This document shows positions 1 through 47,486 of a stretch of DNA of 64,000 bases, in pieces. The notes beneath the pieces were generated by a model, which did no database searches, was not told the origin of the DNA, and was given only the letters and a program-made list of their open reading frames with translations. Within the stretch, counting starts at the first letter, position 1. Each line of letters begins with the position of its first letter. Source of the DNA: Macrobrachium rosenbergii (lineage: Eukaryota; Arthropoda; Malacostraca; Decapoda; Palaemonidae). A program made the position numbers and the translations under genes. The DNA lies in contig NC_089789.1 of NCBI RefSeq assembly GCF_040412425.1, forward strand, positions 31,271,106 through 31,335,105, read 5' to 3'.

Positions 1-1370
1 ATAGATTCTTCGGTTTGGTTTTCACTCCGGCATGGAATCATGGGGTGTCCTTTTTTTTTTATTGAGTTCCTTCTTTTGTGTATTAATTTTTATATATTTG
101 GTAATTATTTGTTTCACGATAATGCGACTTCTCATTATCCGTCTGTTTGTTTATTCATCTTATATTCAGTTTCATCATGGCCTCTGCTCTTGACAAATTT
201 ATACATTATATTAACTATGGCTCTAGTCCTGTCAGTGTAATAAGTGAAAGTGCCTATGGACAGACAACAACAGCCACGAGTTATGGGTCAGTTATCAGTA
301 CGTTAGGTCTTATTCAGTGAAGAATCTCTCACATCATCGGAAGCGAATCTTTTAAATCAAATATATCCGTACAGAATTACTAGTCGGGAACATAACCAGC
401 ATCACAACAACAAAGGTCATTGACGTACTGATATGCCAAAACAGGCCCGAAAGCAATGTCTAGCCAGAACGGATTATTGCATCATGGTGTACGGTCAACG
501 AGTTTCTGTGAACAGCGGTTTATACCTCATACAGTCCTCTCATTCTGCTAAAAAGAAAATAAAAATAAAATAAAATCAGCATAGTGAACGCTTCCTCGTA
601 AACAAACATCACGTCACCTGAGGAAGTGAACGAGCCCTTGTAAACAGTACTGATACTCCGAAAGAAGTTGATGGGTTCGGTCAGCGGCTGTTTAGTAAGA
701 GTCATTACTAGGCCTAGTGATGCAGAAAGGAGGAAAAAAAAAAAAAAGAGAGACCTACGAAGCTGTATTGATCAGCCATCCTTCCTGTATGGTATAGATT
801 TCTTCGTCATTTATTTTAGTAATCAGTATTATTATTATATTATTGCTTTTATTGTTGGCGAGAATGTTATTATGATTCATACAAAAATTTTGAACTATTT
901 TTATCGTTGTTCCTGTCATGTGATTCTGTATTGCTTCTTTCTTGTGGTGTAGGAGGCAGTAGTGTGGAATTAGGGTATCCAGACATAAGATGACTTTTAT
1001 CTTCATACTTTTACTTTCATCATAGACATCTCTATTCTCGTGAAAGGGTACAGAGAATTTCCTTATCGTTTGGTCTTTGGTGACTGAAGGTATAGGACTT
1101 AGTATGAGAAATCTGTTAGCTCGCTCTCTCTCTCTCTGTCTCTCTCTCTCACTTACGGCCCCATTGACGCTTTCCCCACCCCTCCCCCCTTATAAAACAT
1201 CGCCAATTGATTTCATCCTCTAGACGGAAATCCTTGGAAAATTCTATAAATAAGTGATTAGGAGAAGAGAGGGAGTCACGCTCATGGCGGGGCCTCGGTG
1301 GTCTAGCTTGGTCGGCAAGGGAGGTATCGACTGCGGCCCCGGAGCGAGGATAACAGGCGAGGCACTGTAA

Positions 1371-1378
1371 CGTGGGAA
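1371..1378 (+). promoter_or_regulatory. Candidate CSL/Su(H) binding site
   Basis: The octamer CGTGGGAA is the canonical CSL recognition sequence and lies about 2.1 kb upstream of the Su(H) start codon. Drosophila Su(H) is known to autoregulate in socket cells through such sites. About two matches are expected by chance in a window this long on both strands, so this is only a candidate. Confidence 0.25.
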
Positions 1379-1801
1379 TATTTGGGAACTGGACAGGTGT
1401 TGGTAGATAATAGTGGCGTTCCGAGCCAGAGTGGCACGGGCTCTGCAGCGAGGTCGTTCGACGTTGCGTCCTTGTTACGCGGAGGGTCCAGCAAGCCCCG
1501 ACAAGAAGGGCACGCGCCACGTTGGGGTTAAACCGTTGCTGGAAGATGTGTCGTTGTTTCGTTTGTTAGATCTGGAACGCTGCCACGGCTTTTAGAGCAG
1601 GTTACGTCATACTTTATACACCCGCTCCTACACTCACGTCTCTTACTACCACACGGCATTGCCCCTTTGAAGGAGTCCTTCGGCATCCTACGAGGAATCC
1701 TTCGCCTGATGTGAAATAGACTGTGAGTACTGTGCGGTAGGAGTCTTATCATGCCTTCGTTTTGTTGTGTCCTTTTGGAGGAGCCAGAAATATTGGGTGT
1801 T

Positions 1802-1804
<3 letters not shown>

Positions 1805-1848
<44 letters not shown>
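1805..1848. repeat. (GA)n microsatellite
   Basis: Uninterrupted GA dinucleotide tract. The charged Arg/Glu open frames that run through it are repeat translations, not genes. Confidence 0.98.
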
Positions 1849-1851
<3 letters not shown>

Positions 1852-2759
1852 GGGGGCGGGGCTGGAAGGGAGAGAGAGATGGCCGCTCGCTGGTCGGGAT
1901 GGCGGGAGAGAGTTATACTATTGGGAGTGAGAGAGAGGGGAGTGTGAGAGAGAGAGAGAGAAAGAAACACACACACGCCGAGAAACAGATAGCCTTTCAT
2001 TCCCCTCAGTGTGTGGACATCCACGGACACCGACGGACACGCACACGCCCACACAGCCAACCACCAGCACCTTATCCTCATGCCCTGGTGCAGTCGGGCG
2101 AATCCTGTTCTCCCCTTCCCTGCCAACTCGACCCTCGCTCAACAGAAGCCTTCAATCGCGAAGAGGGGAAACATGACACGGAAGCACTCCTGCCCGTCGG
2201 AGGGTTTTCCGAACTCCCTCAGGAGGAGAAAATGAGAAACGGAAGAAAGCTTTCCGCTTCCCCTCGGAACAAATGCCATTGCCTGATCGGCACTAAGAGT
2301 TCCTAGTGTTACGCAGTCTTATTCTTTTCCCCTCTTTGCTTGCGTCATACTGGTGTGGATGTGATTGCTTCGTGCTGGTTTTAGGGGGATGCCCCTTGCC
2401 CATGTTTTCCAAAGACTCCTAGTGTCGTACGTTGGTGCCGTTTGATAACGCTTGCAGCTCCGTTTGCCAAATGTGTCTAGGTAACCAAAGACATAAAAAA
2501 ACTGCAATTGGAAGGAAATGATGGGAAACTGAACATTTTGTTCGAGAATGTGAATGACGATTGCGTTCATGGGCTGTAGAAACGAGAAAACCAAGAGCGT
2601 CTTTCAGATCTAAACTGATTGGTTTTTGTTGATCTCTGTCGGTGTGCTTTGTCGCTGTACATGACTGCTTTGCCGTTTTATGAGTTTTCCTATTCTTACA
2701 CCTGAATATTACATTCCCCCTCCTTTCTGCTACTAGCAATTATTATTGTTACGTAACAC

Positions 2760-3496
2760 CGACCGCAACGCATCTATATAGTTCCTTTAACACAAACCTG
2801 GGAGCGGACGGCCACCTCATCTCGCGCCTCGCAAAGATGAAATCAGACATCAGGAAGTCGCAGGCCTCTTCAAGTGATGTGTAAACAACGCCGTCGGAGT
2901 CGCGGTAGTCGTAGTAGTTGTTGTTGTTGTCGGTGTTCCTGCCAGCGTTCAGCGACTGTCAGCAGCGGGTGTCAGTTGAATTTTAATGTGGCGGGTGTGA
3001 GGTGGCTGCAGGGTGTCGAGAGAGAACTGTCCCCCATCGCCTGGTATCGAGCGTGACCAGGTGAGCGTGACATGCCTCTGAAGGGATGGTGACTGCACGT
3101 GCACGCGCGCCTCTTCGTGGAGTGATGGTGAGCCCCCCACGTGCCATCGCGCCTCCGGAGTGATGGTGAAGAAACGTCAGCTCCTGGTCACTATTACTCC
3201 TACTGCAGTTTCGGCCACTTATCTTATCGCCGCCTCCTGTCGCTTTCCGAGTTCCAGACGCCACCGGCGCCGTCGTCTTCACCCTCGGCCCCCGGGAATT
3301 CGTGAGGGCCCTTCGTCGCAACGACCTCCTTGGAATCCTCTGGAGTCCTGCCAACAGAAAGGAACTGTCTGAGGGAGAGGAGTCCCTTTGGATGGAGAGG
3401 GCATAATTCACCTGGACTCTTTCGCCCGAATGAGCTGAAGAAAATCCCAGGTGTTTATGGGAGTGCTTTCAGCGACCAGAAACGGACCATCGGAGG
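2760..3496 (+). promoter_or_regulatory. Su(H): Su(H) promoter and 5'UTR zone
   Basis: CG-rich, microsatellite-free sequence directly upstream of the first coding exon. A TATA-like element (TATATAG) lies at 2,775-2,781 and an arthropod initiator match (TCAGTT) at 2,972-2,977. The transcription start cannot be fixed. Upstream ATGs (for example 2,836 and 2,877) would precede the 3,497 start if the leader were unspliced. A strong donor-like CAG|GTGAGC at 3,060/3,061 suggests the 5'UTR may contain an intron that removes some of them. Confidence 0.5.
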
Positions 3497-38866
<35,370 letters not shown>

Positions 38867-38877
38867 GGCATTCTTTT

Positions 38878-38884
38878 GTCTTCC
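38878..38884 (+). promoter_or_regulatory. Su(H): GY-box (miR-7 seed match) in 3'UTR
   Basis: GTCTTCC lies 11 bases after the stop codon. It is a perfect 7-mer complement to positions 2-8 of the conserved miR-7. GY-boxes are known in Drosophila Notch-target 3'UTRs. Confidence 0.45.
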
Positions 38885-39160
38885 TGTATAATTGTAGCTG
38901 GCAAGCACCCTCAGGAACTACATTACAGCTGCCCAATCATACTGGGGTAAGGTAGGGAAGGAATCGATGGGCAGGCAGGCAGGCGGCAGGCAGGCGTGTG
39001 TGTACGGTGGTGGGAAAAGCATAGTGTGTCACACTGGTGCATATATTGGATGAAGTGGACAGTAGTCATACACACTATAGACTGTGAAATTCCCAGTTAT
39101 ATTTACTGAGCATTATCATTGGAGTTTAATGCCCTCCCCCTCCCCCAGTGTGTTGTGAAT

Positions 39161-39167
39161 TGTGATA
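39161..39167 (+). promoter_or_regulatory. Su(H): K-box (TGTGATA) in 3'UTR
   Basis: Perfect K-box and complement to miR-2/13-family seed bases 1-7. Related sites are TGTGAT at 39,315-39,320 and TGTGATA at 39,563-39,569. Confidence 0.45.
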
Positions 39168-39562
39168 TGCAAAAAAAGTGTGGCCAACCGCGTGTGCCAA
39201 AATGGACACAATTTTGAAAGGTTTGGCTCACATTACAAGAGATGACAGTTTGAAAGACAGACACTTGGAAAAGTGTTGTTGTGAATGCACTGGAAAGTGT
39301 TCGTTAGTGATTATTGTGATGCGTACAACATTTTTTTCTTTGGTTATTAAAAGTGTTTATCTTCACGTCTATATGACATTCCATTTTTCTATTAATGACC
39401 ACACAATGTACAAAGTGACTAGTATTTAGGAGATTTTTAAAATATTATTGTTTATGAAAAGGGAAAATTTTATCCATAGATAAAAAAAAAATCAAACTCG
39501 AAAGGTTTTGGCAACAGTTAATGATAATGATGATAAATTCATAGAGGTTCCTTCAAACTGTT

Positions 39563-39569
39563 TGTGATA
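39563..39569 (+). promoter_or_regulatory. Su(H): K-box (TGTGATA) in 3'UTR
   Basis: Second perfect TGTGATA, about 400 bases downstream of the first. Confidence 0.45.
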
Positions 39570-40262
39570 TTTTTGTACGGTATGAAAGTGAATGCAAAAT
39601 ATTTTTAGATCTCAATGATAGGTATTCAGAACTTTTGAGTGAATCTTTGTATTGTTTTATTTTTGTAAATATGTGCTAGATATCTTCAGCTGTTTTCATT
39701 ACACAAGTATAAAGGCCAACAAAGTAATTAGTACTCACAGATTGTCACACTTGAAAGGTTGTCTATGTACTGTTAGGCTAGTATGACTGGATGTGGAGCC
39801 TGACCTTCCCAATTCTGATGTTTTCGTCATTGCCAGACAGAGCCTTATTCATCAACCAAAACTTGAACTTGCTGCAGACAGATGATATCATGATTTTGTG
39901 TATATAGATGCCTGATTTACCGGTGTAGCGTTGTAAGTAGAAATTTTGTACATCTTTGTATACAAGTATAATTTTGACACTTTGTGAAAAACGAGACAAG
40001 CAGTTATTGATAGAGCCTAATTGAGTTAAGGTGAGCTGATTAGCCACACTCTTCAGACCTGGTTTTGAATTTGGGGAGAAATAGCAGTGTCCACTTCACA
40101 GTCATAGTTGAGGTTCACAGATTCCAAGAAGGTCACATTTTCAAGTACTGTAGTTGAGCGAGCATACTTTTTGGTCACAAAAAGAAATGTGCCTCTGGTA
40201 CTTGGCACATGAAGAAAATGTGGCTTGTACAGCAGTCAGTTATTGTACAGTATTTAATATGC

Positions 40263-40268
40263 AATAAA
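40263..40268 (+). terminator. Su(H): Poly(A) signal of Su(H)
   Basis: AATAAA, followed within about 20 bases by GTTTGTTTTTTC, a plausible GU/U-rich downstream element. It is the first canonical hexamer after the stop codon. Confidence 0.65.
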
Positions 40269-40289
40269 AATTTCAGTTTGTTTTTTCAA

Positions 40290-43200
40290 CTTTTTCTGCC
40301 CTGTTTTTGAAAGTTACGGAGTTTTTATCTGTCCAAGTCTTGTGGAATTGGTGTTACAGAAAATCATTTTAATGGAGAAGTTCGGGCTATTTTCGTATTT
40401 ATTAATAGCTATGTTGATGGAAATTTAGCTAGCATAAAATATGTGTATGGTAATAATGATTTTGACAACAAGACTTAAAGGCATCATCTAAAGAAGCCCA
40501 AGAAAAAGCAAAAATTGCCCTATATCATCAGTGAATTTTGGAATAAGTAATCAGAATAAAAATAATAATGAAAAAATGTAGGCAATAGACAAATGTTCAA
40601 AAGTAATGACAAAAGAGGTGCACAACCATTTACTGGCAATTACAGTATAAGGTGGTATTCAACCTTCAGTGATTGAGTGATTTTGGCCATAAATAAAAAA
40701 TGCATCTGTATTCCTCAGTGATACTAGTATGACTTGGTCCAAATGGTTTTCAGTTTCAATACAGTCACTCAGTGTACGAGATGATAAACGACGTGTGTAG
40801 ATGAAAGGGACAGTTAATATGAAGAAAATGAGATTACATTCCCTCCTCAAAACTTCAAGATTCATCAAAAGCTCAAGTCGCATTCCAAGACTTGGATTTT
40901 CCCTTTCTAAGCAACGAAGAGAAGAGATTTTTGTATGCATCCTGTAACCTCACTGTCATTTGTATAGTCGGAAAAACTCAATATTTTTTATCTGAGTTTT
41001 ATTGAACATCATTTCAATGTAAAAGTCTCTTCCTCATTAAAGCTTGCTAGGTTAAATTTCTGCAGGATGAGTTGCCAGGTGGATAAGTGCAGCACAAAAC
41101 ATGTCTCTGACCATGTTGGTTGGGTAAGTGAAGGTGGTGGTGTGCTTTTCATTATTAGGTGTGGATAGATATCTTCGATTCATCAAAATGGGACAACCCA
41201 CTCGCTGAGCAAGTCTTTTTAAGTCTTATTGTGACTAACTGGAACAACAACACCTTGTAACAGTTCCTTATGTGCCCCTACACAGCTAAACATGGAAAAT
41301 TCTGCCCAAAATTAGTAGTTTTCTCATTTTTTAAAATTAATCATTAGGAGTCAAACTATCACTTCTTTTACTTTCTGTTTCATATAAAATATCCGTCAAA
41401 CTTATACTTCCTAAAAATTAAGCGTAAGCTTAACTACCATTACGAAAGGTATGAATAAAATATGTTTTACAGGCTGCGACAATGTTGGTAGAACATCACA
41501 TTGCATTTACAAGCTTTCATGATTTAGAAGACGTTAAAATTGGAAATTTAATGTAAAGCTTAATGTGGCTCCAGTTTTCCATTGACATAGACTGTAGTTG
41601 GAATTGCGCGCTTCTTTGTATGAATGCGCGCACATTTGCAGAATATTTCCATTTGCTAGCTGTCCAATAGTACTGCAGATACTACAAAAGCCAACAAAAC
41701 ACCAAGAAAATTCTTGCATTAATGTGGTTTACACCTTATGTTTTGAGATATTTATAACCTCTGTTAAGGGCTCAGTTTCAGCTGATGGTGAGAGTATGGA
41801 CCTGTCTAGTAGCATTGCTGGGGGCACCTATAATCCTTTATCATAAGGTAAACTTACATATTCTTCAAGCTAACATGCACTGCCCTGTACATTCACATCA
41901 CCTATATCGTGCTCCTTTAATTATAGGGGGCAAAAGTATAAAAAAAAAGACTGACAACCATTGTTGTAAGTACTGTATGGTAAAATGCCTGCTTTTAAGG
42001 CTACTAGCCAGTTAGATGAAAAAGTGTGACACCAAGATGGTATGCTTTTGTAATAATCTGAAAATAGCCGGATGAATGTGAAATGTCCTTGCGTCTTCGT
42101 GTGTCCATATATTTTGGCGTTTATTTGGCTCAGAATTTACTTGGATTCGAAGCAACTAATAAGTTTCCAAGAAGTTCATTTCAAATCTTCGTGTAACAAG
42201 GATATATACTGCAATTGGTTTACAACAGAAAGAAATTGCGTTAATTTCATATTGAATCAGTCGAATAAGGTGTATTAGTTTTAAAAGTGAAGAATTATAA
42301 CGAACCTGTACACAGTTGCACGTGTAATCATTTTTCTTAATTATTTCCCTCGTTAACGAGCATGACAGTAGTTCTTTAACATCCCCAACCATAGCCCATT
42401 AATCCACCAATTGCCTTGGATCTCTCCCCCACCCACTCCCCTTTCCTTCCATAGTTAGCCATGTCAGGATATAGTATATTGAAATCCTACTAAAAATGCA
42501 AACTCTAGCGTAACCTAAGTCTTGTTGAATAATCTCAGATTTATGTAGGTCAAATCGATATCAGAATGTTAAAATTACTATGTTACTAAAACAACGAACA
42601 AGAAAAAAAGTAATTAAAAGAGATGGGTTGAAATTTTGGGTGCAGAGTTGGAACCCATGGTGGTTTCGAACTTTCGAGTCGACATTCGTGCTTTTGCTTT
42701 CGTTGGGTGAACGTCTTTCGAACTTCCGTGAAAGAGGGTAAGGTATTTGTCTTAATATTATGGTATCACTGTTGGAAAACTCGATGTTTTTTCCTCAAAG
42801 AGTGAGCCACAGTACTCAAAACTTTTTTCCTGTTTTTAATGGAGTGTTGCGACTGGAATTTGTTTTGCGTAGAACCGGTTATGCGGAACTTTTTTTTATG
42901 TCCGTCTCCGAAAAATTGTCAAAAAAATCATTGTGAAATTAAAAGTGGGAGCTAGGGGTGTCGTTATTTGTAGGATTACAGTTTTTGCTTAAGTTTGTAC
43001 TTAAGCTTTGCTCGTGTTTTTGTAATTATTTGTCATTTAACTGTCCTTTTGCAGAAAGCCTTAAGTGAAGCAGTAGTGTAGGTTCATTTTCGTGTCCCTG
43101 TGTTGAAGCTCTGAAAGGCTGTTTTTAACGGAGTAGGGCCGGATTTACACTAGTTTCTTCGAAACTGTATCAAATTAGCACATTAAAAATATCAAAATTC

Positions 43201-43570
43201 CAGCTGCATTATTTTATTTGAAGCAATTTGGCAATCAGTTATTCGATCATGTAAAGCCATTTCGGTTCGAACTGTAGAAGTCCAGCACAGATGTAATGTC
43301 AGGTTTCCAAACTCGCTCACTGAGTGGGTTCCCATAAGGAAGCAATACCAGTTCCATCATATTTGTTGCAGGTGTTTAGTGGGCTTCATTTAATCCACCA
43401 GAAGGGTCCACTTTTGTTTTTAATTTCTAGTTCCCTAGAATGATAATTTTTAATATTCCATAGTTTAACTGAATATATTATTAATTTTTTTACACATAAC
43501 TTGACAACAATGTACTTTAGGTCACACATAATTTGTTACGTAATGGTTCCCTTAGTGAGGACTAAAATTT
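40290..43570. other. Intergenic, AT-rich, no gene recognised
   Basis: Open frames are all under about 95 codons and show no domain. There are no long simple repeats. Later AATAAA hexamers could provide alternative 3' ends for Su(H). Confidence 0.6.
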
Positions 43571-43571
43571 A

Positions 43572-43760
43572 ATGAGACTTCAGGAATTTGGCCATAGGGC
43601 AACAAATTGTAGAAATGACCAAGCTTGCCCTAGATGTGGTGAAAATCACAAATCAAATGAATGTGCTAGCAGCATTTACAAGTGTAAAAATTGTGTAAAA
43701 GGCCATAGTGATACTAAACATAAAACATATGATGGCAATAAGTGCACAGTATATAAATAA
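43572..43760 (+). pseudogene. LINE ORF1 (gag-like) zinc-knuckle remnant
   Basis: A 62-codon frame carries QEFGHRATNC (first knuckle, missing its leading cysteines), CPRCGENHKSNEC (complete C-x2-C-x3-H-x4-C knuckle) and a CKNCVKGH..KC third motif. This spacing is typical of the gag-like ORF1 of Jockey/CR1-type non-LTR retrotransposons. A stop follows directly and no endonuclease or reverse transcriptase is found downstream, so it is a truncated fossil. Confidence 0.7.
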
Positions 43761-45780
43761 TGTGTCAAAGGTGAAAAACAATACGGACCATGGCTTTGAT
43801 TAATAATCTTCTATGGAATTTAATAAACTTACAGTCCGTAGGAAATAAAACCAGCATACAAGAAGAAAGCAAATTTAAAAAAGAACGAAAGACTCTCCTA
43901 TTCTGTAGGAGCTACGATATTGACGAGAAAACACTGAAAGAAAATTATAAAACATAGGAAGCACCTTATTTTGAAAACGAACAAGAGCCCGCCAGAGAGA
44001 GAATTATCCCTGTGGAGGGCTGTACATAAAACCAAACAAAGTGAGCAAAGTAGTAGGTTTCTAAACTGGTTCCAGTCCGCCCAAAGCGACCTGCGGGAAC
44101 CGCCCGCAACACCCACTCCGCCCTCTTTTTTTTTTTGTATGTACGTGTATGCAAAGGCATTAAAATACTCATATGACGTACACCCTATGGTCAAATCCAT
44201 ACTAGAGCTCTCACAAAATCTTGACTATTTTTGTGATATATGGTGTTATTTTATTAAGTCGCTAAATGTATTTATAGTTTATTTTTCCCACCGAGTTCAC
44301 TCCTTGTAAATGACTGGCTGGTTCTCTCACCGGGGCATATCGGAGCGTGATGTCATCCTCGAAGTTGTCCCCTAACAAACTCGGTCCTCATTGCACATAT
44401 CCCATGCCCTATTAGATTAATACATAATGTAAGTATTATGAAACAGTGTCATGTACACCAAAGTCTAAGCTACTTTCCAGTACAGCACCATACACTTGAG
44501 TATGCTGGAAACATTTTATTAACTAACATAAATCTTAACAACATTGCAAGCAGTAATAATACGCCGAAGTGGTGTGCTAGCTGTTATAAATGCTAGGTTA
44601 CTTGCGAGCTGGCTAGTTCATTTTTGTGGCATTTGTCCCAGGTGTGTTGCACTGTGGCAATGATCATGATGCAAGAACCAATAAAGACTAATATTGATTA
44701 CTGCTAAGGGTATAAGAGTAGCTAAATATGAGCAATCGTTAGCGGGAACAATCCTTGCCTGGAAATTGCCGTGGGGATTTGCTAATGATACGCAAATGTT
44801 TAAATACAAGGTTAAATATGAATATTTTTTCATTTAAGTTATATAAGTTTTAACATCTGTTGGCTAAATCGGCCAGTGGTGGCACTGACTTCATGTGGAG
44901 CTAAGTTTTTTTTTTTTTTTTTTTTTGGGGTGCATAACCTCGCTGGGAGCCGACGTGACTGTAAAGTGTATGCAAGATCACAATTTCTCTTGGTATCGTA
45001 TAGTGGAAAAGAATCCAGAGATCTACGTCGGTCCTCACCCTCTCTTTGACAACTGAACACTCTCATGGGCCGCTTTCTTTTGAGCGAGTCAAATCAATCG
45101 GCGCTATTTCGAAAGATAGGATTTTGCAATTTCCATTTTTACGATTTTAAGCTTTACTTTATATTTATTTTCTACCACTTTCTACTATAATCTGCATAGC
45201 TTTTACTGCCAAATATTGTCATATCGAGAAGGGATTAAATTTCAAAATCGATAATTTTGGCAACTGTGCTGATCACCATATAACGAAAGAATGTATTTTG
45301 GAGTTTGTCAAATGTATCGGCTGTCTGAGAAAAACGTTAAGTTGCACGCTATGGATGTCAAGGCAGAGTAGCCGCAGTTATTGATCATGGAGAAAGGTTT
45401 TAATGTCTTAAAATGTCAGTCGGAGAGAGAACACTGAAAATTAAAGCAGATAAATAAAGAAGTATTTAGATTTCAGTATTCTGTGAGGTATTGGTAACTT
45501 AGAATTAATTGCTAACTATATTGATTGTCTTATGGCTATTAACAGTATTCTTGTCGAATATTATGATGTTTAGGGTTTGGCAAGTTATGTTATTTCCAGT
45601 GCCATGAGTTTAATGTTACAAATGTGGACGTGAAAATAAGAGGGTCTTAGAAAGCCCCTTCGGTGAAAACGGGACCTGGTAAAGAAATCTGAAAAGTAAA
45701 CGATTACAAGGTCCTTCGTTAACCCAAAGTGAGGAATAAACCTTATTAGAAAGTTTATTTAGAAAGGTCAGGTAAAACAC
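43761..45780. other. Intergenic, no gene recognised; poly(T) run
   Basis: No convincing coding. A run of 21 T (44,906-44,926) lies beside unique sequence and could be the poly(A) tail of a minus-strand retrocopy, but no parent is recognised. A shorter T run is at about 44,126-44,136. Confidence 0.5.
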
Positions 45781-45822
45781 ATCTCTCCTTTACAATTTTA
45801 TTTACTTTTATAACGCCTGATT

Positions 45823-46002
45823 TTAAAAACTAACATAACCAAGAATTTCATCAAGTCTTGAGGTTTGCTCCTCTGAAATTGGTTTTGGAGGGAGAATTTT
45901 AGCCAACACTTGTTCAGAATTATCAAATCGTCCATAATTGAATGCTATTCGGGTTTTTGGCGTAATTTTAGGCGATTTAGAAGCAAGTAACATTCCATGC
46001 AG
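45823..46002 (-). CDS. Candidate minus-strand terminal exon, unknown protein
   Basis: On the minus strand an acceptor-like CCTGCCTGTCTTTCAG precedes a 59-codon open segment containing FNYGRFDNSEQVLAKILPPK and SEEQTSRLDEILG. It ends in a stop. An AATAAA (45,797-45,802) lies 20 bases beyond it. The composition is protein-like with no low-complexity bias. No family is recognised and no partner exon was found, so chance or a transposon fragment remains possible. Confidence 0.25.
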   Translation of the reverse strand: MHGMLLASKSPKITPKTRIAFNYGRFDNSEQVLAKILPPKPISEEQTSRLDEILGYVSF

Positions 46003-46009
46003 CTGAAAG

Positions 46010-47480
46010 ACAGGCAGGCATTTGATGTTCATCATAGTTATGTCAAAATAATCTTAAGGAATAAATGAGCTATTAAACTCGGTGCCCATTTCATTATCGA
46101 GGAAGCCAACCTCAAGGAATTAACAAAAAAAAAAAAATTAGGTTCATTTTGAATTTAACTTCAAACGTATGTTTTTCCGTTGTCCGTGCTAAGTATATTG
46201 ATTTGAAAATATCTTGGACTATTGATATGGTACTTTTTATGTAAAAATAATTGGTTTTTGTCAAAAGAAATGAGTAAGATGAGTTACCCTGATGGTGACC
46301 ATGAGTCACGGTGTGATAACAATGAGTCCTGGCTAAGTTGTCAAGATACCAGGAAGGAGGATGAGTTAATAGTAAAGCATATGCCTTGATAAACAAAAAA
46401 TTCAGTCTTGTAGCATACGTTGAAAACTGAGTTATAAAGACGTTATCCCAAGGCTCTGTTTTAACTGCTTATTTTATTGCTGGGAAAATCTTTCCTATCT
46501 TAAGTCAAGGAAGCGACTGGGTTTGAGGGGGACAAGAGGTCACCGACAATAGTGTGTTTACGAGTATTGGGACTAGTTTTGGTAGAATATGTGGGTTCAG
46601 ATTGTGGCCTTTGAAAGAGATTTTGTGGACAAAACAGTAAGTAGACTAGGGATTGTCTCTCTTCATAATATTTGTAGGGCTGGGATGGGGGGAGAGGGAG
46701 GGGAAGAGTGATCTCCCGTCGTCTCCTTGCAGAGGTAGCCGAATTAGGACAGCTACAGGTATTTTCTCTTAAATCCAATCTTCAGAAAGTCATAAAATAT
46801 TCAAATTTGTAGGTAGTTTTTGTTGAGGTATGTTTAGTCTTGACAAATAAAATTTTATTTGTTCTTGAAAATGAAGACTATATACTTTCACTGCCAGTTA
46901 ACAAGAATTCGCCATTAGTTGCCTCTATTTCTTAACGGCCGATTTAAAGCCTAGATCTTCATACATCCAAATATTAAAAATATCCTTGACATAGGAAAAA
47001 ATCATCCCAAAATTACGATAATTTTGTATATTATTCGTCGACTTTTTAGCCTTGCCTAAAGCTTTCCATTGTTTCTGTTAATTGTAAGTTGACTGGTCAA
47101 GTTACAAGGTTTATTAAAAAAGTTCTTGGTCTCTCTTAGAAAGCGTCACCAGAGAAGAGACAGCTCTTCATTCATTTTCAAATGTCTGCTCTGACTTCAG
47201 TGCACCTGATCCACCGATGATCAAGCATTGCTACCCGGCATTATGGACCTTCAAATACTCGTCTACAACTTAGATATATATGGTTACTACGCACGTGCTA
47301 TATGAGCTTAGGGAATAATGTAGAAGTTGCATTGCCCGGGCATGAGGCAACATTTCAGTAACAATTGACCTTCTCAGCCACCTCAAAAGATGCTGTGTTG
47401 ACAAAAGCATTGACTAAGACCAACAGCAAGCCTGCTTGCAGCTTTCCGGTTACACGTTGATAATTGTTTCAGGTAACTCA
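46010..47480. other. Intergenic, no gene recognised
   Basis: Several short minus-strand frames (for example 46,500-46,778) show no identifiable domain or clear splice structure. Confidence 0.5.
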
Positions 47481-47486
47481 GGTGCG

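Larger units (their letters stand above)
1..2750. other. Upstream non-coding region
   Basis: No coding region can be supported here. Open frames are short and overlap simple repeats. The stretch holds CT/GA tracts near 1,121-1,150, 1,805-1,848 and 1,936-1,960. A CG-richer block lies at about 1,280-1,620 and another at about 1,960-2,240. It precedes the Su(H) promoter zone, so distal regulatory DNA is plausible but not shown. Confidence 0.6.
38867..40285 (+). other. Su(H): Su(H) 3'UTR
   Basis: About 1.4 kb of AT-rich sequence with no recognisable coding. It holds a GGCA-repeat patch (38,970-38,997), a Pumilio-type TGTAAATA (39,664-39,671), a GY-box and three K-boxes. The end is set by the first AATAAA after the stop, at 40,263. 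Confidence 0.7.

Noticed and set aside
1284..1350. tRNA-like A-box sequence (GGTGGTCTAGCTTGG)
   Set aside because: No matching B-box at the right distance and no cloverleaf could be drawn.
1749..2306. Overlapping frames on both strands around the GA tract
   Set aside because: Arg-Glu and Ser-Leu runs come from the microsatellite; no homology or splice structure.
44985..45010. tRNA-like GGTATCGTATAGTGG
   Set aside because: No anticodon or T-arm pairing follows; not a tRNA.
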